Origin: an uncultured Lachnospiraceae bacterium
GTDB lineage: Bacteria > Bacillota > Clostridia > Lachnospirales > Lachnospiraceae
DNA: 64,000 nucleotides
Direction of reading: 5' to 3'
Assembly: GCA_910589105.1 (NCBI GenBank)
Contig: CAJUST010000002.1
Span: forward strand, 154,970-218,969
Position numbers and translations under genes: made by a program
The notes under the pieces: model-generated
Told to the model about the DNA's origin: nothing
Seen by the model: the letters and a program-made list of their open reading frames with translations, nothing else
The model's database searches: none
Shown here: piece by piece, positions 23,914-30,229 of the stretch
Numbering within the stretch: position 1 is the first letter of the stretch
How the letters are laid out: every line of letters starts with the position of its first letter

Positions 23914-24126
23914 ATGGCAAGTTCAAACAGAACAAATAGAGTTGAGGTACCTGAAGCAAAAGAGGCATTAAACCGTTTCAAACAGGAAGTGGCTTCTGAA
24001 ATTGGCGTTCCTTTAAAGGAAGGTTACAACGGTGATCTTACTTCTGCGCAGGCAGGCTCCATCGGCGGAGAAATGGTTCGTAAAATGATCCGCAGCCAGG
24101 AAGAAAAAATGTCTGCTTCCAAGTAA
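23914..24126 (+). CDS. Alpha/beta-type small acid-soluble spore protein
   Basis: A 70-residue DNA-binding protein that coats and protects the spore chromosome and is degraded at germination by the protease GPR. The cleavage segment is EVASEIGVPL, cut between Glu and Ile, and the second conserved block is GYNGDLTSAQAGSIGGEMVRKMI, split here as GYNGDLTSAQAGSIGG and MVRKMI. ATG 23914 follows ggaggtg. The gene stands alone behind a sigma-G type promoter and ahead of a terminator, as expected for forespore genes. Confidence 0.93.
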   Translation: MASSNRTNRVEVPEAKEALNRFKQEVASEIGVPLKEGYNGDLTSAQAGSIGGEMVRKMIRSQEEKMSASK

Positions 24127-24164
24127 TTCGGCTGAAATGAAAGTTCGGCGAATGCAATGAAAAA

Positions 24165-24206
24165 GGGCGGAGTACGAAGCGATGGGGTTTCGTATTCCGT
24201 CTTTTT
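24165..24206 (+). terminator. Rho-independent terminator of the SASP gene
   Basis: ggcggagtacgaa (from 24166) pairs with tttcgtattccgtc (24188-24201), with wobble pairs, and five T residues follow. The rest of the 302 bases to the next gene holds only its promoter. Confidence 0.82.
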
Positions 24207-24362
24207 GTTTGAGTGTTTGAAGAATACATAACAAAGACGCTCCTGCCAGGATATAGCATGAAGTGAGGCAAGAGGCAGTAGAGTTTTATTGAATTTTTCT
24301 TGAAATCTTACAGAAGTGAAATGGAGTTAAAATTGTAGAAATGAAACGGAGATAAAATTAAT

Positions 24363-24391
24363 TTGTAAAAGTCAGGGCGCGTTGGTATAAT
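24363..24391 (+). promoter_or_regulatory. Extended -10 promoter of the TrmH-family gene
   Basis: TTGTAA (24363-24368), 17 bases, TATAAT (24386-24391), with TG one base before the -10 box. Start near 24398, leader about 31 bases. Confidence 0.75.
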
Positions 24392-24428
24392 GGATAAGAT
24401 AGGATATTTTGGTTGGACGGGGGATGTT

Positions 24429-25238
24429 ATGATTACGAGTATGGCGAATGCGCAGGTGAAACAGCTAGTTGTATTGGGAAAAAAAGGGAAGGAACGCGCT
24501 AAACAGGGGCTTTTTGTAGTGGAAGGCAAAAAGATGTTAAAAGAGGCGCCTAAAGAATGGATTAAAAAGATTTATATAGCGGAATCTTTCTCGCCGGAGA
24601 CGGGTTTCCTTGAACAATTTGTGGGATTTGCGATGGAAACGCTTTCCGATGCGGTATTTCAGGCGGTAAGCGATACGAAAACGCCCCAAGGGATTTTGGG
24701 CGTTCTTGAAATGCCAAAATGGGATTTACAGAAAATGTTTTCGGATTCAAACGCCTGTTTCCTTTTGCTGGAGGGGATACAAGATCCGGGAAATTTAGGG
24801 ACGATGCTTCGAATGGGGGAAGCGGCGGGAGTTACCGCTGTCATTGCAGATAAAACGACGGCAGACGTTTTTCATCCAAAGACGGTCCGTTCCACGATGG
24901 GAAGTGTGTACCGGATGCCTTTTTTTGCCGTAGAGGATTTTCATGAGATGCTTTTTAGTTTAAAACGGCAGGGAATTGCGATCTATGCGGCGTGTTTACA
25001 AGGTAAGAGAATGTATGATGAGCCGGATTATAAGGGAAATTGCGCGTTTTTAATTGGGAATGAGGGAAACGGGCTAAAAGGAGATACATTGGCGTTAGCG
25101 GACGAGTGGATTCGCATTCCAATGGAGGGAAGCGCGGAATCATTGAATGCGGCCGTTGCCGCGGCGGTTTTGGCATATGAAGCGAACAGGCAAAGAAGGA
25201 GAGAAAAAAATGTTTCGGTTATGGGCAAAAGAGATTAA
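24429..25238 (+). CDS. TrmH-family (SpoU) RNA 2'-O-methyltransferase
   Basis: A 269-residue SPOUT methyltransferase that puts a methyl group on a ribose 2'-OH in rRNA or tRNA using S-adenosylmethionine. The N-terminal ~90 residues are the RNA-binding substrate domain (SMANAQVKQLVVL, GLFVVEGKKML). The knot domain shows FLLLEGIQDPGNLGTMLRMGEAAGV with the invariant Asn-Arg elements, ADVFHPKTVRSTMGSVYRMPF, LIGNEGNGLKGD and IPMEGSAESLNAAVAAAVLAYE, all SpoU signatures. The exact base modified is unknown. ATG 24429 follows gggggatgtt; ATG 24390 lies in the promoter. The next gene overlaps its end by 29 bases. Confidence 0.92.
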   Translation: MITSMANAQVKQLVVLGKKGKERAKQGLFVVEGKKMLKEAPKEWIKKIYIAESFSPETGFLEQFVGFAMETLSDAVFQAVSDTKTPQGILGVLEMPKWDLQKMFSDSNACFLLLEGIQDPGNLGTMLRMGEAAGVTAVIADKTTADVFHPKTVRSTMGSVYRMPFFAVEDFHEMLFSLKRQGIAIYAACLQGKRMYDEPDYKGNCAFLIGNEGNGLKGDTLALADEWIRIPMEGSAESLNAAVAAAVLAYEANRQRRREKNVSVMGKRD

Positions 25239-25476
25239 GGGCAATCGTCTGGTAAGGGATATGACAGTGGAAAACGATTCCTGCGATACGAGGACGCATA
25301 AAGTGTTTGGGGCGTTAGAAGAAGTGTGCGGCGCCTTTGATTTAGGAAAGCCGATTTGGCTCAATGTCAATGTCAATGATTTTAAGCGCCATGCGAAAAC
25401 GAGGTTTACGCAGGATTGTTTTATTGAGGAGATTGCGTTTGATTATTTAGAAATTCAGGTAATCGAGGAGGATTAG
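25210..25476 (+). CDS. Conserved small protein of unknown function
   Basis: An 88-residue soluble protein with no motif I can name. It starts at ATG 25210 inside the end of the methyltransferase gene, with aaggaga seven to eight bases ahead, so translation is probably coupled. The sequence is mixed alpha/beta with charged ends (FRLWAKEIKGNRLVRDM, then WLNVNVNDFKRHAKTRF and FDYLEIQVIEED). Its own ribosome site and codon pattern make it a real gene; the overlap suggests, without proof, a link to RNA modification. Confidence 0.7.
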   Translation: MFRLWAKEIKGNRLVRDMTVENDSCDTRTHKVFGALEEVCGAFDLGKPIWLNVNVNDFKRHAKTRFTQDCFIEEIAFDYLEIQVIEED

Positions 25477-25598
25477 AGGCGGCGGCAACTATTAAGAATT
25501 TGTGAAATTCTTCCAAATAGTGACAATTTGCGTTTGGATTGCGCTATAATATAGAAATCAGGACGAATTTGAAATATAGATTTGGGAGGTTTTAAGAA

Positions 25599-26249
25599 AT
25601 GAATCAACAGGCCCAAACATTTGGGATTGGAGAAGATGTAGATAGTTGGAAAACCGTTATGCTGATTTATAACAGCGCATTAAAAGAAGTCGGGACGAAA
25701 TTGGAAATTTTAAACGATGAGTTTCAGCATGTGCATCAGTATAATCCGATTGAATATATTAAATCCAGAATTAAATCGCCAGAGAGCATCGTCAAGAAAT
25801 TAAAGCGTCATGGATGTGAAAGCACCATATCTAATATGACGGAATATATCAATGACATAGCGGGCATCCGCATTGTCTGCTCGTTTATTTCCGATATTTA
25901 CCGTATGGCGGAGATGATTGGCAGGCAGAATGATTTAACGGTTGTTTCCGTCAAAGATTATATTAAGCATCCAAAGAGGAGCGGTTATAAGAGTTACCAT
26001 ATGTTGGTGACAATCCCTATTTTTTTATCGGATCGGGTAATAGACACGAAAGTCGAGATACAGATTCGGACGATAGCGATGGATTTTTGGGCGAGTTTAG
26101 AACATAAGATTTATTATAAATTTGAGGGGAATGCGCCAGAGTATATCAGTCAGGAACTAAGGGAATGTTCCGGCATGATTTCTATGCTGGATGCAAAGAT
26201 GTTAAGCTTAAATGAAGCCGTTGGCAAGACGAAAGATGAGAAAAAATAA
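25599..26249 (+). CDS. relQ: Small alarmone synthetase, RelA/SpoT-homology synthetase domain only (RelQ/YjbM-like)
   Basis: A 216-residue cytosolic GTP pyrophosphokinase making (p)ppGpp from ATP and GTP or GDP. It has only the synthetase domain; the HD hydrolase and C-terminal regulatory domains of Rel are missing. Conserved pieces: ESIVKKLKRHG, ITDIAGIRIVC-type NDIAGIRIVCSFISDIY, DYIKHPKRSGYKSYHM, VEIQIRTIAMDFWASLEHKIYYK with the catalytic Glu-Gln-Arg stretch. ATG 25599 follows gggaggtt. A perfect TATAAT (25545-25550) lies upstream with a weak -35. It forms a single-gene unit ending in a strong terminator. Confidence 0.92.
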   Translation: MNQQAQTFGIGEDVDSWKTVMLIYNSALKEVGTKLEILNDEFQHVHQYNPIEYIKSRIKSPESIVKKLKRHGCESTISNMTEYINDIAGIRIVCSFISDIYRMAEMIGRQNDLTVVSVKDYIKHPKRSGYKSYHMLVTIPIFLSDRVIDTKVEIQIRTIAMDFWASLEHKIYYKFEGNAPEYISQELRECSGMISMLDAKMLSLNEAVGKTKDEKK

Positions 26250-26277
26250 AACAGCGGCAGAACCTGCCGCTGTTTTT
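26248..26277. terminator. Terminator between relQ and the convergent gene
   Basis: aaacagcggcag (26249-26260) pairs perfectly with ctgccgctgttt (26264-26275) around a 3-base loop, with a T-run after and an A-run before, so it can act in both directions. Confidence 0.88.
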
Positions 26278-26286
26278 GAATGCTTA

Positions 26287-26916
26287 TTAAACTGTGTCTT
26301 TTTCCACTGTTTCCGTGTCGGTTTTTTCTGTTCCGTTTTTCCATTCGTCGAACTTTTTCATAACTGCATCGTAAGTTCTCTGGGAAATGTCTGGAAGTTT
26401 TTTGCCCCAGCTTCCAGTTGCCTGTTCGAAGCCTTTTTTGAACGCTTCAATCATCTTGTCTGCTTTAGCGGAATCGCCGCCGCTTAAAGCTTTAGCAAAA
26501 TCCACGATACGGTCAGAAGTCTGTTCTACGCCCCAATAGCCGTCGTCTGCAATATCTTTCTGCGCCTGAGCTTTTACATCGGCAGAAACGGTAAAGTTGC
26601 CGCCTGCCAAAAACTTCCACATGCTGTCAGCTTTGCCGATGGCTGCGCCCTGCTTGGACATCATCTGTTCTACGATGCTCTTCATCTGGGAAATTCTCTT
26701 GTCAGAATCTTCTTTTAATTTCTGGATTAAAGCAGAATTTTTCTTGACATATTCCGTGTTTTTGGTGGAAGATCCTTTCTCGTAGACAACGCCTTCTGTT
26801 TTTGATGCGCTTTCTACCGCCTCTTTGGATGCTTCTTTTTCAGGAGCTTTGGCAGCAGTGTCTGTTTTAGACGCCGGATAATACGAAGAATTATTAATTG
26901 CGCTAATGCTACTCAT
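26287..26916 (-). CDS. Conserved protein of unknown function, possibly sigma-28 controlled
   Basis: A 209-residue soluble protein without signal peptide. The first ~70 residues are low-complexity (Ser, Ala, Lys, Glu), followed by a predicted helix (LIQKLKEDSDKRISQMKSIVEQMM) and a more conserved C-terminal half: DGYWGVEQTSDRIVDFAKALSGG, split by family-like DGYWGV and TSxRI, then GSWGKKLPDISQRTYDAVMKKFDEW. I recall similar C-terminal segments in uncharacterised proteins of other flagellated bacteria (possibly the DUF5610 family), which I cannot verify. A GCCGATAT box 58 bases upstream of the start fits a flagellar promoter. ATG 26916 (minus strand) follows ggaggg; earlier in-frame codons lack a site. 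Confidence 0.65.
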   Translation of the reverse strand: MSSISAINNSSYYPASKTDTAAKAPEKEASKEAVESASKTEGVVYEKGSSTKNTEYVKKNSALIQKLKEDSDKRISQMKSIVEQMMSKQGAAIGKADSMWKFLAGGNFTVSADVKAQAQKDIADDGYWGVEQTSDRIVDFAKALSGGDSAKADKMIEAFKKGFEQATGSWGKKLPDISQRTYDAVMKKFDEWKNGTEKTDTETVEKDTV

Positions 26917-26973
26917 AATACTTACCCTCCTTGGCATAATAGATTATATCCATATTTCTTGGTATCATTTTTT

Positions 26974-27001
26974 ATATCGGCAAACTGGAAGAATAAGTAA
27001 A
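26974..27001 (-). promoter_or_regulatory. Possible sigma-28 type promoter of the 26287-26916 gene
   Basis: On the minus strand GCCGATAT (26974-26981) is a one-base variant of the flagellar -10 box; the -35 position holds only TTTA or TTAC (26997-27001), a poor match to TAAA. A sigma-A-like TATAAT (26943-26948) lies closer to the gene but has no -35 box. Confidence 0.45.
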
Positions 27002-27007
27002 GTGGAA

Positions 27008-27036
27008 TTGACCTTTTTTTTCAGAAATGGTAAAAT
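27008..27036 (+). promoter_or_regulatory. Sigma-A type promoter of ispE
   Basis: TTGACC (27008-27013), 17 bases, TAAAAT (27031-27036). Start near 27043, leader about 47 bases. Confidence 0.6.
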
Positions 27037-27089
27037 TTTTTCATACAAAACATCGCGGCTTCAAAATAAATAATATGGAGGGAAAGCGA

Positions 27090-27965
27090 ATGGAAAAGAT
27101 AACGTTGAAAGCTCTGGCTAAGATTAATTTAGGGCTCGATGTGATCCGTAAAAGAGAGGACGGATACCATGAAGTCAGAATGATTATGCAGACAATTCAT
27201 TTGTTTGATCAGCTTACGATTGCAAGAACGAAAGAACCGGGAATTAAAATTACGGCGAATTTAGATTTTCTGCCGACAGATGGGAGCAACCTAATTTATA
27301 AGGCGGCGAAACTTTTACAGGATTCCTGCGGGATAGAGGAAGGCGTCCGTGTGGATTTGCGGAAGTATATTCCAATCGCAGCCGGAATGGCTGGCGGGAG
27401 TACGGATGCGGCGGCTGTATTATATGGAATGAATGAATTGTTCCATTTGGGCATGAAACGCAGCCGGCTGATGGAGCTTGGCGTAAAGATAGGCGCAGAC
27501 GTTCCATACTGTCTGATGCGGGGGACGGCATTAGCGGAAGGAATCGGGGAAAAATTAAAAAGCCTGCCGCCCATGCCAAAATGTCCGGTGCTGATAGCGA
27601 AACCTCCGGTCGGCGTTTCGACGAAGTTTGTCTATGAAAATTTGAAATTAGATGAACATACAAGGCACCCGAATATCCGCGCTCAGATAGCCGCAATTAA
27701 AAAACAAGATTTAAGGAAAACTGCAGAATATATGGGCAATGTGTTAGAGACCGTGACGATTCCAAAATATCCAGTGATTGCCGAGATTAAGCGCGCTATG
27801 ATGGAAAACGGGGCGTTAGCTTCGATGATGAGCGGCAGCGGACCGACAGTTTTTGGGCTGTTTGAGCAAGAGGAGCAAGCCCGTATGGCATATGAGCAGA
27901 TGCGTAAATCACAGCTTACGCGCCAGTTGTATTTGACAAGTATTTATAATAACAGAAGACGGTAA
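27090..27965 (+). CDS. ispE: 4-diphosphocytidyl-2-C-methyl-D-erythritol kinase
   Basis: A 291-residue GHMP kinase of the MEP (non-mevalonate) isoprenoid pathway; it phosphorylates the 2-OH of CDP-methylerythritol with ATP. Signatures: KALAKINLGLDVIRKREDGYHEV at the N-terminus with the substrate residues Lys-Asn-His (LDV...DGYHEV), the ATP loop IPIAAGMAGGSTDAAAVL (PxxxGxxGGSSD-type), and the C-terminal GHMP motif ASMMSGSGPTVFGLF. ATG 27090 follows ggaggg at seven bases; a longer frame from 27027 has no ribosome site. gntR begins 25 bases later, possibly on the same transcript. Confidence 0.94.
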   Translation: MEKITLKALAKINLGLDVIRKREDGYHEVRMIMQTIHLFDQLTIARTKEPGIKITANLDFLPTDGSNLIYKAAKLLQDSCGIEEGVRVDLRKYIPIAAGMAGGSTDAAAVLYGMNELFHLGMKRSRLMELGVKIGADVPYCLMRGTALAEGIGEKLKSLPPMPKCPVLIAKPPVGVSTKFVYENLKLDEHTRHPNIRAQIAAIKKQDLRKTAEYMGNVLETVTIPKYPVIAEIKRAMMENGALASMMSGSGPTVFGLFEQEEQARMAYEQMRKSQLTRQLYLTSIYNNRRR

Positions 27966-27990
27966 ATTTAAGAAGCGACATGGAGGAGTT

Positions 27991-28662
27991 ATGGAAAATT
28001 TAGAGTTGAAATCTGATACGTTTCTACCCCTTCGGGACGTGGTGTTCCATACGTTGCGTGAAGCCATTTTAAAAGGAGATTTAAAGCCGGGAGAACGTTT
28101 GATGGAATTGCAGCTCGCCGAACAGCTTGGCGTCAGCCGCACACCGATCCGTGAGGCGATCCGTATGCTGCAACAGGAAGGGCTGGCGGTTTCTATTCCA
28201 AGAAAAGGCGCAGAAGTTGCAAAAATGATGGAAAAAGACATGGAAGATGTGTTAAAAATCCGGGAAGCGTTGGAGATATTAGCGGCGCAGCTTGCGTGTG
28301 ACACAATGACAGACGAACAGTTTGGCTATTTGGCAGAATTGGAAGACGTATTTGCGCGGGCAGTGAGATCAGATAATCTCAAACAGTTGGCGCAGGCGGA
28401 TATTGATTTTCATGATTTCATCTGTCAGGCGGCAGGAAACAGGAGGCTGACAACGATGCTATCCCATTTGAGGGAACAGATCTACCGTTACCGTGTAGAA
28501 TATCTGAAAGATAAAGAAAATTACCCATGTTTGATAGAAGAACACAAACAGATTCTTTCGGCTTTATTGGCAAAAGACAAGGAATTAGTGGCTGCCAGAA
28601 TAAAAAAACATCTTGAAAATCAACAAAAGGCGGTGAAAGATATTATCCGCAGACAGGAATAA
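27991..28662 (+). CDS. GntR-family transcriptional regulator, FadR/FCD subfamily
   Basis: A 223-residue regulator. The N-terminal winged helix (about 13-80) reads LREAILKGDLKPGERLMELQLAEQLGVSRTPIREAIRMLQQEG, seen here through its core LGVSRTPIREAIR. The C-terminal FCD domain is all-helical and has the metal-binding pattern Asp in RALEILA-region, DIDFHDFICQAAGNRRL with Asp-His, and EEHKQILSALLAKD with His. FCD regulators bind carboxylic acids via that metal. The target is unknown; neighbours are ispE and a germination operon, neither a natural target. ATG 27991 follows ggagg at short spacing. Confidence 0.9.
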   Translation: MENLELKSDTFLPLRDVVFHTLREAILKGDLKPGERLMELQLAEQLGVSRTPIREAIRMLQQEGLAVSIPRKGAEVAKMMEKDMEDVLKIREALEILAAQLACDTMTDEQFGYLAELEDVFARAVRSDNLKQLAQADIDFHDFICQAAGNRRLTTMLSHLREQIYRYRVEYLKDKENYPCLIEEHKQILSALLAKDKELVAARIKKHLENQQKAVKDIIRRQE

Positions 28663-28685
28663 AAGGAAAGAAAATGAAAATACTA
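28656..28685 (+). promoter_or_regulatory. Sigma-G type promoter of the germination operon
   Basis: GGAATA (28656-28661), 17 bases, AATACTA (28679-28685), one base from CATACTA. It overlaps the last codons of gntR. Predicted start near 28692, inside the following hairpin. Confidence 0.6.
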
Positions 28686-28686
28686 G

Positions 28687-28721
28687 AAATAGGAATAGAG
28701 ACAGCTCTATTCCTATTTTTT
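28687..28721 (+). terminator. Stem-loop with T-run: gntR terminator and/or 5' hairpin of the ger mRNA
   Basis: aaataggaatagag (28687-28700) and ctctattcctattt (28705-28718) form a perfect 14-bp stem with a 4-base loop and a T-run. It fits a terminator for gntR. Because the sigma-G type promoter lies just upstream, most of the same hairpin would also head the ger transcript. Confidence 0.8.
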
Positions 28722-28738
28722 GTATGGATGTGAAAAAT

Positions 28739-30229
28739 ATGGAAAAAGAATTGTACAAAAATAAACAGGCGTTTCTGTCCCTTTTGGGTGAGTCGGCAGA
28801 TATTAAAAAGAAGTCGATGCAGCTTGGGAAAGATAAAGATATAGACTGTTTTATAGCTTATGTGGAAGTGACGGGCGGCAGTTTTTTATTTGAGAGCACC
28901 GTAATCGGAAAGTTGTTAAACCAGTTCTGCTTAATGTCAAAAAAAGAAATTTATGAAGCGCTTGAAAAAAATGCGCTTGGAATTTCCGATATGACGGCAT
29001 TCGATACGGTGGAGGAAGCGGCGGATATGCTGTTTACCGGAGACGTTATTCTCTTTGTGGACGGATTTGATAAGGCGGTGAAAATACCGGACAAAGGATA
29101 CCCCGCCATGCCTGTCCAAGAGCCGCAGTCAGAAAAAGTAATACGGGGTTCTAGGGAAGGGTTTGTCGATTCCATTAAAGTGAATACGGCGTTAATCCGC
29201 AAGCGGCTTCGGACGCCAAAAGTAAAAGTAAAAGAATTGAAAGCAGGGACAAGGTCAAAGACAAATGTCGATCTCGTCTATATGGAGGATTTAGTCTATC
29301 CAAGCTTGTTAAAAGAAATTGAGGACAGGATCAGCCGTTATGAAATTGACGGCGTGTTAGACAGCGGGATACTCGAACAATTATCAGAAGAAAAATGGTA
29401 TTCGCCTTTTCCACAGTTTCAAACGACACAGAGGCCGGATCGCGCGTCTATGGCTATATTGGAAGGGCGTATTGTGCTGTTATCGGATAATTCGCCGACG
29501 GCTTTGATTTTGCCGACCGATTATAATTCATTTATCAAGACAAGCGACGATTATTATAACCGCTGGGAAATTGCATCGTTTGGGCGGCTGATCCGATATT
29601 TGGCGGCATTTTTTGCAATGACGGTTCCGGCGTTTTATCTGGCAGTGACAAATTTCCATACGCAGATTTTACCGACGACACTTCTGTTGTCATTTGCCGC
29701 AGCAAGACAGGGCGTCCCGTTTCCGGCAGTCGTGGAAGTTCTGCTTATGGAAATTGCGTTTGAGCTTCTGCGGGAAGCCGGTGTGCGGCTTCCGGGGGCG
29801 ATGGGCAATACAATCGGGATTGTCGGAGGGCTTATTATCGGGCAGGCGGCAGTGGAAGCAAACATTGTAAGCCCGATTGTCGTAATCGTGGTAGCGTTTA
29901 CGGCGTTATGTTCGTTTGCCATACCGAACGAAGAATTTGCGACGGCGTTCCGTTTACTGAAGTTTGGTTTTATCCTGCTTTGTTCTTGGCTGGGGTTTTA
30001 CGGCCTTTTGTTTGGCCTGCTGTTACTTTTGGTGCATCTCTCCCATTTGAAAAGCTTCGGGATACCGTATCTTATGCCGTTTGTCGGGGCGGATTTAAAC
30101 GGATATGAAGATGAGCGGGATTCTTTGATCCGTCTGCCGTTGTTTCTTATGCGGCGGCGGCCCATTTATTCAAAAAGAAACCAGAGAATACGTTTGAGAA
30201 AGAAGGGCGCAGATGTTTTCGAAAAATAA
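28739..30229 (+). CDS. Spore germination protein, GerA family A subunit
   Basis: A 496-residue A subunit of a nutrient germinant receptor in the spore inner membrane. The N-terminal ~270 residues are soluble, with the family segment DCFIAYVEVTGG (in most members LVYIEGL), FVDGFDKAV and EGRIVLLSDNSPTALILPT; the EPQSEKVIRGSREGFVDS block is the strongest GerA signature. The C-terminal half has five hydrophobic segments (about 290-450), including LLSFAAARQGVPFPAVVEVLLMEIAFELLREAG in part and GIVGGLIIGQAAVEA. I use ATG 28739 because ggatgtga lies six bases upstream; ATG 28724, five codons earlier, has no site. The next gene overlaps by 17 bases. Confidence 0.92.
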   Translation: MEKELYKNKQAFLSLLGESADIKKKSMQLGKDKDIDCFIAYVEVTGGSFLFESTVIGKLLNQFCLMSKKEIYEALEKNALGISDMTAFDTVEEAADMLFTGDVILFVDGFDKAVKIPDKGYPAMPVQEPQSEKVIRGSREGFVDSIKVNTALIRKRLRTPKVKVKELKAGTRSKTNVDLVYMEDLVYPSLLKEIEDRISRYEIDGVLDSGILEQLSEEKWYSPFPQFQTTQRPDRASMAILEGRIVLLSDNSPTALILPTDYNSFIKTSDDYYNRWEIASFGRLIRYLAAFFAMTVPAFYLAVTNFHTQILPTTLLLSFAAARQGVPFPAVVEVLLMEIAFELLREAGVRLPGAMGNTIGIVGGLIIGQAAVEANIVSPIVVIVVAFTALCSFAIPNEEFATAFRLLKFGFILLCSWLGFYGLLFGLLLLLVHLSHLKSFGIPYLMPFVGADLNGYEDERDSLIRLPLFLMRRRPIYSKRNQRIRLRKKGADVFEK

